Positions 1 to 14,400 of a stretch of DNA of 64,000 nucleotides are shown here, piece by piece. Origin of the DNA: Aphrophora alni. Lineage: Eukaryota; Arthropoda; Insecta; Hemiptera; Aphrophoridae. The notes under the pieces were generated by a model that ran no database searches, had not been told where the DNA came from, and saw only the letters and a list, made by a program, of their open reading frames with translations. The stretch spans positions 14,478,098 through 14,542,097 of the forward strand of contig OY740772.1 of assembly GCA_963513935.1 (NCBI GenBank). Direction: 5' to 3'. Made by a program: the position numbers and the translations under genes. Position 1 is the first letter of the stretch. Every line of letters begins with the position of its first letter.

Positions 1-2374
1 ATAATTTTAGTTTGAAATATAAGATATTTTACTATTATACTGAGAACACAAATAAAAATTTCTTAAAGAGAAATGAAATAATGCTCAGTCATTGATTCTG
101 CATATAAAGGGATGTGGAATTTGTAATTTCTTGTCTCTCATAGATATTTGTTAACTCTGATAGTAACATATATTCATCCAGCCAGTGAAAAAACTTTGGA
201 AATTATCAAGCATTAGAGATAAAATCCAATATAGATTTATAGAGTGTAAAAATTCTAATTTTAAACAAGTTCATAATTTCTTTTCCCTATTTTGATTGTA
301 ATTTAATAGTTTTAATACTTTCATGAATGGTAGTCCACTGACTATGCCTGGCTCCACATACTAAATTCCTCAATCTACAGTGTACAAAATAATTCTAACC
401 CCTATTTCAAGGATATTTCACCAAGGAATTACCTTACCGTAATTTGTAAAGTATTAAAAAGTAGAGAAATCGTGTAACTAATTTTGTAAAATTTATCAAA
501 AAAAAAGTCTAATATTTTTTTCTGTTTCTAGATTTCTTACACCATGTTTACTTTCTAAGTTTATGATAAAATTATTATTATTTTTCATGTTTAAACATAT
601 TCTTTTTGGTGTTGGTATTTCTCCTCAAGGCCTGTTTTATGCGCTGTGATTCATTTATGATGCAGTGGAAGCAATGTTTCGATTGAAGCATTTAATAGCA
701 ATAACATTATTATGAAATATCTGCTTGGTCGTGCAGTAATTGAGGGAAAGTTCTCCTTTTGCAAACTGATGCTAAACAACTTCTTTATAGTCTTTATAGA
801 ATCTTTCTATGACTGGAAGGCTATCTGAGAAACATGATTTAGTTGTGTACTGATAAATGCAATTCCTTTCACTAGGAGGAGATTACAACTCCAAATTGAA
901 TGTAATAAAGTGTCTCTCACTGAGCAGATTGTACTTAAGGCAGACAGCCACTGAAATACCACAGGAATCATAGGATTGATTGAATAAGGCATGGTCAATT
1001 CTACTCTTGGCATGGTAGAACACCTCCTGTCTACTGGAGATTCAACATACCTGGAATGATCTGAAATCCTTAAGGTGCTCATGGGTTTTGTAAAAAACTG
1101 AAAAGTGTCTAGGAAAAATTCTGTTCAGGATATTTATATATTTCACAACAGACCTACTCTAAGGAGAAACAAATCGCACTGAAAACTCAAACCTTTATAC
1201 CTTGAGGCCTTGCATCAACTTTTTATTGTTTCTCTTGTCTAAATTTTCATGAACGGTTGTCTGACGTATCTGTAAGATTTTATTTTATCATTTCTAAACC
1301 TTTTAAATAAGTTATAAATTATATAACTCAAACTATATAAATTATGTAACTCTTTACATATTTTTACTTACTTATTTTGCCTCTTTTTGCCATCTATTGT
1401 TAAATATATCACGAAGAGTTAAAGTAAACAGTCTCGTTTTTCAGCAGTAGTTATATCAACAGTATCAACACCAATTGTATCATATAAATTTATGCAAATA
1501 TCAACAACAAGAAAGTGATTTGCAAGACAGACGAATGAATCCCAGTGCATAAAATAAAAAGGCAATTTTATATACAATATCTAAATGTCTATATAAATAC
1601 ACAATATACAATTTAAAGAATGTTTTGTATAGAAATGTGTTTTTTATTCATTAATGACCAAATAACATTTAGATAATATATTTTTTAAAAACAATTTGGT
1701 ACATGGTTACATCTATAATAAAGGAATTTTAATTTATTACCTATTGAAATTGATCATCATCATCTTTTGTTGTTTCCGTCTCAGTGGGTCATCTGACGCA
1801 ACTTCTTTCATTACTGTTAAATTTTCCATACTTGCTCCTCTTTCCAATCCCTTGGTCTGCATATCCTCCTGTACTTAAACTTTCCATCTTGTTCGTAGCC
1901 TTTCCATTCTTCTTCCCTTTTTTATTCTCTGTAGTCCTCTTCTAAACATTCTGATTTCCTCCATCCTCATTTTGTCCCCCAAACCATTGTGATTGTTTCT
2001 CTTGATTGTCTTTTTCAAGATCTGTTTATTTAACCTGAACCCTGTCCCGAAGGTTTTCATTTCTTATTGTAGCCCACATGTAACAATTCCTATTCCTCTA
2101 AAAAATCTCATGTCTATCGCCTGCAGTCTGTTCATATTTTTCTTTGTCCATGTTCATGTTTCTGATTCATATGTTAATATTGGAATATTTCATTGTTTTT
2201 GGCTCCTTTTCCTATATTCCAGCTTTCAACCTGAATATATTTTTGGACAGACAGACAGATATTGTATTTTATTTCTTTATAAATTATACTGAAATAATTG
2301 TACATAATATGTTACTATATGCATGTAGGCTGTTATAATAAAGCTTGGGTATTGGGACATGCGTTTATTTTCAG
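1..2374. other. Upstream intron (partial) with LINE tail
   Basis: Presumed intron 5' of the first visible exon, which begins mid-codon, so coding sequence must lie further upstream. The only recognisable content is the LINE tail at about 1780-2200. An open stretch on the minus strand at 807-1082 shows no family I recognise. No exon with good borders was seen on the + strand here. Confidence 0.6.
1780..2200 (-). pseudogene. RTE-like LINE, C-terminal reverse-transcriptase tail, decayed
   Basis: Reading the minus strand from about 2190 gives TYESETWTWTKKNMNRLQA, then IDMRFFRGIGI, and further on MRMEEIRMFRRGLQRIKKGR followed by LRTRWKV. This is the order seen after the RT domain of RTE/BovB-type elements (YGAETWTLTKKxxxRLQAxEMRFLR ... 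GRPRxRW). A stop near 2060 and frame breaks show it is dead. It ends about 170 bp before the first visible exon. Confidence 0.75.
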
Positions 2375-2464
2375 ATAAGTCAGTATCGTTTGAAAAGTCT
2401 GTCTCATTCAGCGACGAGCCTCCGGACATGAACTCTCCCAAACAGCACTCACCTCAACATGGAG
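2375..2464 (+). CDS. CG32809: Exon 1 of window: Ser/Pro-rich linker
   Basis: The exon follows the acceptor ttttcag and ends GGAG|gtatgt; it enters with two bases of a split codon and leaves in phase 1. It encodes KSVSFEKSVSFSDEPPD followed by MNSPKQHSPQHG, a hydrophilic Ser/Pro-rich linker with two near-identical KSVSF units and no recognised fold. The ATG at 2359 lies upstream of the acceptor in intron sequence and should not be taken as a start. Support is splice borders, phase and composition; this linker is not strongly conserved, so it is less certain than the domain exons. Confidence 0.85.
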
Positions 2465-5400
2465 GTATGTCTTTCCTGCATTGCTTTATTCCTTACGCTG
2501 CTTGGTGTTATGTTTCGGGAGTGGGATTCATTGATGCTTTTTGTTAACGTTTGTTTACTTAGTTAAAAAGGGGCAGTTTAATATACTAAATATTTATTAT
2601 TCTATTAAACAAATTATAGATATATTTTCTAAAAGACAGAATTAATAAACTACATACATTTATGTTTTCAGGTTTTAATAACTAATCATTTGTTTTTGAG
2701 TTTTAATTGATTGTGTTGAATAAATAATTTTTCTTAACATTATTAATTTGGTTACGATTTAAAAAAAAATTTTTTTAATGTTCACCTATTTAAGTGTTAA
2801 ATATTTATTCATCTATTTATACTAAAGCTGTTGAATGTTTAATGAATTTATGCGTTTTCTAAAATATTAATTTTAAATGATGCGGCTAACAAGAAGCTTT
2901 ACTAGCTGCATGTGTAAAACTAACCTAACATTTTCTCTCTGTCTTATGCGCATGCCTAGTTGATTCTAAACCAACTAAACCTGCGATAAAATCATCAACA
3001 CTTCCAAGGACCTCATCTCAAGGTAATTTATTTGTTAATATCATTATTTTTTTCATTTTATTACAATATTTCTCCATACCGTAACCTCATTTATAACTAG
3101 AAAATAGTTTTAAGGGTGTTTAATTTGATTAGAGAAATGAGTTAAAGGGACCTTGACTTAATATAGCCTATTTTATAACTGAGCCAATAGAACATAGTTT
3201 AATAGTTTTGTTGTCTCAATGAGTTTTAATAGTCTATTAACTAGTTCTTCATACATAATTTAGCATAAAGTTTAACTCCAAACAGCTTTAGCCTCTTACC
3301 ATTAAACTATAGTCAAAGATTATATGACCAAATGTTTCATTGTCTAGCCCATATAGTCTATACACAGTGTGTCCATGATGATAGCCCCATCATGTATAAG
3401 TAGATCCTAAGACCACAGTGTTCCCATTAAGAAACCGAATTTTTAATGCTTTCCCTTCTGCTTCTTTAATTGGGTCGTGGTCCATGCCTTGTAGACATTG
3501 GGCTCAATGGCTTTATCATGATCTCAAATGGAAAATGGTTTGATGTTCGTAGACATGCTTATGAAGACCACTAAAGATCAATTAACTTCGGAATATTCCT
3601 GATAAGGTTGTTTGAGAGATTGTCTGTCTCTTTGACACAGATTCTCAGTCGTTTTTCAATCAATGTATTTACATCCAAAAATCAGGTTCTGTACAGTTTC
3701 TTCTTGTAAGCCTTTGCACAGAGGCTCCCCAGTGAAGATGGCCAACCATTCCATATGTTTTGTCAGGTGGCACTGCTCTGTAATGAATCAAACCCCTTTA
3801 TATTGCTCCTCCCTAACGAGAGAATGTCAGATATAAATTTCTTAAAGGGGGCGTAAAGAAGGAGTTCATCTTTAAACTTAAGAGACATTGCTTTGCCTGC
3901 TTCTCTTGATCTTTATGACTTACATAGTCAGGGTCTTAGATAAGATACAGAATGACTCATGTCCTATAAATCTATGACATTTTTTTATCCAACTCATCAG
4001 AATTTTCATTCCCATTAATACCAGTATATCCAGGAAACCATAAAAAAATAACTCCCCAATCCATCATGTAACTCTGAAACATTTCTAGACTTATTTTGAC
4101 CTGAATTTGTTAGAATATATATCCTAATCCTTGTATCCAATTCTCAAGGCTTTAATTTCTGACTGAACCACCATTGGGTACATTCCTATTAACAGGACTT
4201 GTTCCTGCTTGATATTGTCTCTTAGAATTCCAATCTTTGTTTTAGAGCCTTGTATGAATCACTCTAGCTGAGTAAAGTCTACCATCCAGTCAAATACACT
4301 GACAGATGAGACTTCTCTTTCGTTAGTAATTTACTATGAGGAAGCCCTTATAGAAAACTTATTCTTGCTGGTGTTTTGATTTTATCTACATGTTGATGGT
4401 TGTGCTAGTCTGGTATACTGACATCCTTATAGCTGACTCAGGTCATATGACTCTAAACATAGATACTGCTACATATCTGTTAACATCATGGCTCTTCTAA
4501 TCGCTATGTCTTGTTACTCAACACAAAGTGTTTTTTTCTACAATAGGGTAAATGAGATTTTCAAGTCATTCTCTAATCACTTTTGATTTGATGACGTTAC
4601 CTGGGGTTAACGTTAATACTTGTTTTTAGTAAACTATTTTATAAACTAGTAAAAGTTTAACATAAATCTACGAGATCAGAAGAAGAGAACGAAGTGAATT
4701 TGAAATTTGTACAGAAGTATTTAACCCTAGATTACTACTCTTAGTTCATTGTTACGTGATCACTATTCATTTGTAAATTTTACTACTTTCGTTTTTATTA
4801 CTATTTTTTTACTAGTTTTTATTCGTTTTTTACTACTACGTTTTTGTTATTATTATTATTTTTTAAACTTTACTTTAGTGTCGACTATTTTTATATTAAA
4901 TCCTTTATTGTTTTTAAGTGTTTTTAAAAATATTTAACAATGAACTCCTACATATTTTAACGGTAAAAAAATATCTTTTACCACCACTACAAGTACGTTT
5001 TAAAAAAATAATTAATCTGGAAAAAAAAATCTAAAAAAATATAAATATTATTTTATTGGAAAAATTAATCGGATATTCATAAAATACATCATTTATAAGT
5101 GTTTAATTTATATAAAAAGAGAAAAATGATTTACAATAAGTTCATTAGGTAGAATGCCAAAAATTTCAAAATTAGAGTCCTTTCTTCACTGAGAATCACA
5201 TTCCTTGCAGTGATTAATATACACTTAGTAGCTAAATCAAACACTTTGAACTCTAAAATCACTATTTACACAATAAACTATTTACAACACTAAAAACTGA
5301 CAATATAAAAACAATAATTTACAAAAAAAATATTCAAACACTTAATAGTTAAAACTTTCGCAAACACTATTCTTTCGTAAAATATACGACGCGAGCTTGA

Positions 5401-8400
5401 GTTTGGTAATAACGGTTCAACTTTGAGCTTAGCCGAAGAGACAGTAGCCTCTATTCCCAATGGCAGGAAGGTAAACAAAAAGACAGAGCGTGTCCGTCTT
5501 TTGTCTACGAGTTCTCCGAATTTTACAAAGAGCAGGTCGTAATTTTTACGAATGAGTAGTGTTCTAGGGTTAATTTCTTTTATGCTAGCTTTTTATCCTT
5601 CATTCTTATACTGAGGAACAAAAATGGTAGTAAGTTCAAACTGTTTATTTTTAAAACATTGTTTCTAAAACCATTAACTACAAACTGCAATTTTTCTTAT
5701 GAAAAGTACAATGCAATTATAGATAACAAATCTAACACTGATTTTACTAATCACAAATTTGTTGTAGTTACACAATATTTTAATAAAGGTCACTTGTTTT
5801 TTGAAACAGATAAAATATCCTTATGAGAAGCAAAGAATGTAAAATCACTCTTGCATGATTGCACTAAACATTCACATTTAAAATAACTACGATACTTTTT
5901 ACAAAATCACCTTTTCCATGTGGTGTTTATTTTAATGAAAACATCTTAAGTTTTCTGTACAAATGTCTTTTCTCATCTATGTTAATATTTTCTTATCATA
6001 ACACTAATGCACTAACAAATAATTTCTCTGTGTCATTGCTTTAAGGTTTATATTCTTTTACTGTCTTTATTCTGCATATTTATTGCTTAATTAACACATT
6101 CCGGTAGTGTTTTACTTTCACCATAAGTTTTTCATAATTCGTAAAGATTTTGATAAAACATGACACGCAAATAGCAAGTTTCATTTATCTTTGATGTTTG
6201 CCATTTTATTTAATTATACACAAAAAATTTTAAGGAAATTTCAATAGAACAATTTTTACAATATCCGAAAACAAAACAAAATTGTGTTTCTTTGCTACAG
6301 TAGAAAAAGTTATTACGGGTACTGATAAAGCTCTTCATTTTGTGTGGAAGAAGCATTAAGAAGAACTATAACAAAATCTAAATAAGTTTTATAAGACCTT
6401 TACTCTATCATTTCATGGAATGGTTCACTGAATATCATTAAATGGTTGCATCAACCAGAAAGTGTTACCAGTTCACATATCTGCAATTACAATGTCCAAA
6501 TCGTTCAAACTGTTCCCTCATTCACTTTATTTCTCAGATTTGGCTACTTGTAACTTCTTTCTTTTCACAAACATGAAAAAATGACTCAGTGTAAAAAGAT
6601 TTCCATTGAACAAGCTGTTCATCCCTGAAACTAAGCTCTATTTTACAGAGTTTAATAAATAAGTTGGAAAATGATTACACAAAGTGTATTGCAAAATAAA
6701 TCAAAATTTTGGTATAGACTTTTTTAAAATTTCAAAGTCATTGACTTATAAAAACAGTCTTTATTTTTAAAGTTTGTTTAGATTTTTTTAAATTGAATTA
6801 TTCTCTTTCGTGATGTTCACTATGGGCGTAGTTAGTAAATACCTTTAAGAGGAATAAATACCTACATGCAGGAATAAAAAGCCTACCTTGGCAGGAAAGG
6901 CTAAGTATATCTATTATCTTAAGATTAAAAGGGGAAATTTCATCTAAATTTAAGCAAAAAACAACAAATACAAAAAGATAATATGTTGACAGTGTGTATA
7001 TATTTGAGGTTGTCTTTAAATTTGTTTTAAAAACCATATTTTATATTTGTGTTACAAACTTTAATTTTGAAATATAGATTTTTTTTTAACAGAAACAACA
7101 TTTTTGGTTTAAAGTTGCCTCAATTAAAATTTTAATGTATGTAAATCAACTACTAAAACATTTCATTTGATCTTTTTTTAAATGCTAGACAATATCGCTT
7201 GGAAAACTTTTGAAATATTTAGGTGAGGTTAGGTTAGATTTGAAAATAAAATCTAATTTTACTTTTGTAAGACGTAATCTGCAAAATAGTCTGGGCATCC
7301 AGATATTTGTTGTGAAGATCTGGATTATACAACAAACATGGCTGGTCTCATTCCTAAAAAATCTTTAGAGCTCTAGTTATAATCTACGAAAACCTGATTT
7401 TGTAATATTATTGGTTAATAAATCCTGAAAAAACATTTTAAAAACCTCTCAAAATATCGTGTGAAATATAAACATAGAGTTTTGAAAAAATAATTACTTC
7501 TTACTCATTACTACAACTATGTTTCCCTGGTTTGAATAAAATCCATATTTCTATAATTTTTTTAGCGTTTCCAAATAACTGATGCTCACTTTCTTGTATT
7601 TTGATTCCTACTGAAAAATGTAACTGCATCAATGATTCATAAATCCTGTCTTGTCAGCGCTTATGTAATTTAATATTACTAAACCAATGTGTGTATGTTA
7701 TTTATATAAGAAAATTAAGAGAAGAGTCATGATAGTTTTTTCACTGTTGTTTATAAATCCAGGTTTATAATAATGTATTAAAACACATGTATAGTTTGTT
7801 AATTGTTTATCAATATGTTGATTAATTAAAACAAACATTTTTATACGAGTTGATTTTTTAAATAATTAATTTAATTAGCTTTATGTATATCTTTTTGTTT
7901 TAGATATTTTGTTAGGTTGTTTTTTTAAGTTGAAGTTGTAAATGTTTCAGAAAGAGACAGGCATAAACCTGCTCCCCCACCAAAGCCTGTGTCACTATCT
8001 CCTGGGCAGTATGATGGCAGACATGTTTATAGAGGTGGGTTCCAGAAATTTATTTTTATTATCTGTTCTTTATTCAGATTTGTGTTTTTATTACCATCTG
8101 TAAATTCTGTAGTAAGACCGTTTCAAATTAAACTTTCATGAGTGGATGGCCATTTGTTATCATGATTTGGTGTGGTTTGTAAATGAAAACCATTGTGAGT
8201 ACAGATGGTTTTATGATTTTGTCACTTTTTGTAAATTTCCATAAATTTCAAGAACTGTTCTGTATGAAATTGTCGCATCATTTAAATTATCAGAGGTTAG
8301 GAACACTGGGTGCTAAAATGTTTACAGTATAGCACAAAAACGAAAGATTTGGAAGTGCTCTCATTTTTTTCACATGATACAGAAATGAATTGTTAAGCCA

Positions 8401-11400
8401 CATCTCCACTAGTGATGAGAATAGGATGCCTCAAATTTTGCTTGAATCAAAACAATAATTTCTGAAATGGAGATACACTAAATGTCTTAGAAAGTTGAAA
8501 TTCAAGCAAACATTTTCTTCTGTGAAAATCATGTGTACCATTTTATTTACTGTCCATCGGGACAGGAAGGGAGTTTTACTTGTTGATTTTATGCCACTGG
8601 CTACAACAATAAATGTTGCATATCATTGTGAGACCTTATAGAAATTGTATGTACAATCTAAAACAAAATCTTATTACTGATGTCGTGTTCTGTACTATAA
8701 TGTTCGATCACACACTGCTGCTCAAACCCACAGAACAGAAACTATTTAAAATAATATTGCAATTATAGTATTATGAGTAACCTAACCTATCCTATTTATG
8801 GTGATTCATACTATAACAAATATAATCTACATTTTAGTTTACAAAAACTCGAATATGGTAGGGCCAGGTTATATTATATATTAAAATAGACTTATGAAAT
8901 TGTTCAGTTTAAAACCAATATAAGTTAATACATCAGCAAAATAACAACACAGACTGCTATTAAATACAAACAATTATTCTTGTGAAAGTTCTGACCTAGT
9001 AGTGGTGTGGTTTAGATCGGATGAAAGACTGACCATGGAAGAATTGTAGTGGGGGAAACGAAAGACGCAATTATGTTATTTGTGTTTGTTATGCCAGTAG
9101 ACAGATGACATAATATAAAAATATTCCCAAAAGTATGTTTTGAGTTTTGAACTTTCAAAAAAAGGGGGTCCTTGTACTGCTTTCTGAACATACTTCGTAC
9201 TTTTAAAGTGTATCCTCCAAGGTCCTAATCAAAATATATTTGTCACCATCTCCATATATTCAAATCAATCTCCAAATTTAAGAACAAAACAACCAAAAAG
9301 TGAAAATGAATAATGAATGCAGTAAAAAAGTTTACCCTAATCAAGAAACTAAACTTCATCTAAATAAAATATATAGTTTTCACTAAAATTTAATAATACC
9401 AAAATTAATTCGGACCAGTAATTAAATGTAATTTTCTTTTACATATAATTGGAAGATTGGTTTGAATTGGTATAAGATAGCCTATCTTTCAAAATATCTT
9501 GCAACAATAATTGAAATTCAACTATCAAAAACTTAACTATTGTTCATTTTTAGTTTTTTGAAAACACCTAAACTCCCTTTTTTGGGAAGTGGTTACAAAT
9601 ACTTTTCTTATGTTTAGAATATGATTTCATGTTTGATTATCAAAGTTTGTGCATTGCTATGTTTGATTTGGTAATCTTGTAAGTGGAGTTAAGTTAAATT
9701 ATGTGGATTTTATCAAGTATTATTTATCAATTATGTGAAAATCTGTTCGAGCGCCATTTGTAAGTGGAGTTAAGTTAATTTGTGATTTACCTATTCAATT
9801 TTTATTATCAAGTATCTATTAATTAATTCAATTTGTGCTTTAAGAACTTTTAGTAAAAAATCAAGTTACTTTAGTTTGCAAGTCTGCGTTCTTACAAAAC
9901 TATTGTTCAAATTATTATTCTATTATACCTAAGGTAGGGTTACATTCTGGTCGTACTTAGCAGTTATTTCCATAAACGTGGCAATGGTGAATACAATGAG
10001 TTAGCCAAACATTTTGAAAAAACAAGAAATCTCCCTTTTATTGCATAGAGAAACAAGAACATTATTAAATACATATTTAAATAAACATTTAATCTAAAAC
10101 CTATCTTGTGATAGAATACATGTGCTAAAAAATCTAAATAAAAGTTTTATATGTCTTTTTCACTAAAGTTTGTCTCCTAATGATTACTTAATCTTTACTG
10201 TCCACTTTACTCACGAAATACCAGTCCATGTTATGTTAGCTTCCTTTAATATCACAATTACTTAAAATCCTCCATTTTATCATTGAAAACTGAGTCTGTC
10301 CAGCCGTCTCATAATGTGACTGTATTACTCACACTCCTGACAAAGACTGACTTAAGGCACGCTTCGAGAAGACGCTCCTTGCTGAGGCTCATGGGAAATA
10401 TCTCCAGGGTTTAATTTCCTGCTAGCACGTACTTTTGCAACGTCTGTGTTATTTGAAGGTTACAAGTCTATTTCACCTCACGCGCACAATTTGAAATTAC
10501 GCTTTTACTTGTTTAGTTTTAAGTTGTTTATTAGTAATCATTAGGTTATTATTATTGTTCATTTGAAGATTGTTTAAATACATTTTATAATTACTTATTA
10601 TTATAAAATGCTTATTATTTCTATCATTCTATTATTAGTTCATATTTATTTTTTAATATTAAATAATGTTTTATTAATTACTGGTTGGAGAGTGTCCCAT
10701 GCTTACAATCTAATATTTATGAACTAATTTTATATCAACCTATAATACTGGATTATTGAAACATAATGAATTGCTAATTGGCTGACCTTTAATTTGTACC
10801 CCCACCTCCATTCCTTGCCTAACCTAACCTACCTATATTAAACATTGTTGAGTAGTATCCAAGTCACAATTTTATAGAATAATGAATATAATAATATTAC
10901 CTTAATATTATCCATTGTGTGATTTTATTCTTTAATAAGTGACTCGTTTCAGAACTATGCTCCATCATTAGAAATTTTTTCGCTCACATGCATCAAATTT
11001 TGCACAAATTTCAAACTAATTCACCTCTGTAACAAAATGGACCCAATGAAAGAGTTTGAAATATATGAGTCATTCAAACTTTAACAAAAAGGTCTACTGA
11101 ATAACCAGTTAATTGTCAAATCAAATATATTATAAGATACAAAAATTTAAACTAAAAATAAGATAACTCACAGTCAGTAACCACGTTTGTGTGTATGGAA
11201 TAAGTAGTGTTTTTACATATATTGTATTGTGATTTGTCATATCTTAATCTTTGATGACCTCTATGAGTGAAGAGATTTCTTATAATGGACCAAGGTTCTT
11301 AAATGTTTCATTTATAGAAGAACAAAGTCAAAAGATGGATAATATTAATTGATATTATTATATTCATTATCTATATTACCAGGTTATTGATTAAAGACTG

Positions 11401-14400
11401 AAACATAATTTGCCAACAGTCTGGTCTATAGTTTGAAATCCTCATCTACCATGCCCATAATATTTTAATTTTAAGGACTTAGAATAATTTCAACAAATCA
11501 TATTTACATGTATTTTTTTTAAAATTAATACATTACTCTTTGATTATATTCCCTAATTGCATCTTACTGTCATTATTAGATCTTCAACTAACGCCTGAAA
11601 TGTACAATCAATTAAGAGGTTTACAGAAAAGAGCAAAAGACTTAAGACAAGAAGTGCGAAATCTTCGAAGGATGTCACAAGCTCAAGCACATACTGTGAG
11701 AGAAACTATAAGAGATACTTTCATTAAGATAAGGTAAGGATTAAACATCGATTAAATAAAGCAATAAAGCTTAAAGTTTCCAAATATTTTGATAATATAA
11801 TTGATTAAACATGGTATGAATTATAATTCATAACAAATTATTTAGTAATATTTAAGAAGAACAAAGTGGATTTCAAGCTGGAAGAACTTGTACAGGTAAA
11901 TCAGCCTTAAAAAGTTGATCAAAAAGAAAATAAATCATATTAATTAAGGAATTCATACTTTTTGTTTAATGTTTTTATTTTATGCTTATTAGACTAACGA
12001 AAGTGGATTAGTAGGTAACATTTGGAAAAACACAAAGCCTATGATACAGTGCCAGTTTCTAATTTGTTGAAAACTTGTGTGACGAGTCTAAATCCAGAAA
12101 TACATTGGTGAATAAACTCTTGCAAAATTGTTAATTAAGAAGCATTAATATCTAAGATAGTAGATTTTCCATACTCTCTTTACGATGTCTCCAGGACTTT
12201 GTTCCAGTGGAAAAGGAAATATGGGAGAATGGTAATAGATCTTAGTGATGTATATATTATACTCATAGTGGAGGATATCTTGACATTTGGCATACATCAC
12301 AGTATGCACAACACAAACAATTGTAAGCCGTAATGGCTGTGCGCAATTACTAATTAAAAATTAAAACATCCTTTAGAAGAATTCTCAATTTGTTTAACAA
12401 AACAAGTTATAATTTTTCATGTTATGTAACCATGATATGTACCAACCAATCTGTCTGAAATTATGCATGTAATTTATGAAAATATTATATACCTACCATA
12501 AAAATATCAGAAATTTAAAAATAAAAATATAACATAATTCTTTTCTTATATGTTATAAAATATTTTATCTTTATTATAAAATCCGAAATAGTGAAGTTAT
12601 TTTATTAAAATTTATTTGAAATATCTACAACTAGTCTTCAACTACTACTAAATAAGTTGACAATAATGCAGATAATTTCAGTTATATAAATTCATTTGTT
12701 TATTCATTTAAATTATAAATATTTTCTTTTAGTAAATTATTTCTTGTTAACACTTACAAGTACACATGTCTATTATAACACAAAAGAACACATGCGGTCA
12801 TTTTGACCGTTTAAGGTGTTTTTTGTGGTTTTCGCCCATTTATGTTATTTAAAAGCTTTCTAAGGGAAACATAAATAAAAAGCGCATTTAAGTATAAAGT
12901 TAAGTTTATTAGACAGGACTATAAATACATAAACTGCCATAAAAAAAGTTTAAATTAGAAAAATTACATGTTTTATCAAAGTCTTGTTATTTGCTTTTCT
13001 CTGCAGTCTTGTTTGAGTATCATCAAATCTAAGAGAGGCAACTAAGGCCTTGTAACGATTCAGGGACATAGTAGCCCGGAACACTGGTCGACTATACTCG
13101 TCTTTTGAGAAAAGGGATTCCATGTTTTCATCGTTTGACTTGAGAATTGACAGTAAAAGGAACAAACCAATCAGCGCATTTACCTCTTCAAAAGTGGTGT
13201 CTTTATAAATTGACTTACTTCGGCCAGGTGGAATTGTTTCACGAACAGATGCTAACTTTGCGTTAGTATTAGCAACTATTTTCGAAATAATGTCCATGTC
13301 AAAAAACAGTTACCAAACGTCCGTTTTACTAGATCTCTCTCCTAAAGTTCTAGCTGGACCTGTTATACCAGGCAACCCGCCTGTTATAATATTTCGGGCA
13401 GGGGTCCTTACGTTTCTAGGGGGTTGTCTACTTTCCCAAGCATTTGGAGGACCAATTTCATTTTTTCTCATTCTCTCAATGAAGTAATCAGACAGCGGAG
13501 CATTTAGAGCTACCGCATTTATTATATCTGTAGACTCACCATCATCGTCTTGTAGCATTGTCTCTTCATCTGAACTTTCACTATTGTACTCTTTTTCACC
13601 CCCACTTATAACATAATCAGGGTCGGCGTCTGAGTCATCCACTACCGAATCGTCATCGTCCACTGCATCAGGATCGTCCACTTCTTCGTCACATTCCAAC
13701 ATCATGCGTACTCTATCTTCAAAACTAGGATCGTTTACTTTGTAAGATTTACTGGTACTGGGTCGGTTCATTTTATATGAAAAACTATTAAAAATCTATA
13801 TAAAAAGGTCTCTAACTATGTACAGATTGTCAGACGTTTACAACACAGAAACAGTACAGATATTTACAAAAACTAACTAATATACACATATGTAACCCAA
13901 CGTATTGGAACACATACGGTCAACTTGACCGACAGCAAAATTACAGTAAAGAACACACAAGGTATTTCTGACCGACTGACAAAACAACAAAACATCCATA
14001 CACGTCAAGCGCCCAAGCGAAACTAATCGATATTCTGCGTAGTGAGAAAGGTGGGGAGTGGAAGAAGGTACTGTGAGCGACGCACGGAAATACCAACCAG
14101 TTCAGCCAATATTACAACACGAAAATGCCCATCGGTCAAATCGACCGATGTGTACTTGTAAGTGTTAAACATTAATAATATTTGCTTTTGAGTTCTTTTA
14201 ATAACACAACAAGGTTAAATTGTCTTTAATTACAAAGTTAAATTATTCCAGGCTAGCTCTAGGTTTGGGTTCATTACATATATCTTTATCATAGAATTAC
14301 AAAGTTCTTTTATAAATATTAGTAATTAATATTTATTATTTTCTCGGGGCAGGCACTCGACCAGACATGAACAAACTGTTTTTTAACGCATTTTGTGAAG

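Larger units (their letters stand above)
3023..7950 (+). other. Intron 2 of window with three transposon remnants
   Basis: A 4.9-kb intron containing a LINE RNase H region (about 3350-4420, minus), a TTAA-flanked MITE (4725-5569) and a mariner C-terminal scrap (about 6290-6720). The remainder, 5.6-6.3 kb and 6.75-7.95 kb, is AT-rich with nothing identified beyond a GGTTAGGTTAG motif near 7225. Confidence 0.7.
8035..11579 (+). other. Intron 3 of window: mariner fragment and solo LTR
   Basis: A 3.5-kb intron holding a mariner fragment (about 8290-8770) and a solo LTR (9678-10707). The stretches 8.8-9.6 kb and 10.7-11.57 kb are AT-rich with no identified element apart from CCTAACCTAACCT near 10818. 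Confidence 0.7.

Noticed and set aside
807..1082. A 91-codon minus-strand frame
   Set aside because: No domain or family recognised, no splice or promoter context; left unannotated rather than guessed.
2359..2547. Reading frame starting at ATG 2359 as a separate small gene
   Set aside because: The ATG lies before a clear acceptor and the frame runs past a good donor at 2464; the middle is an exon of the host gene.
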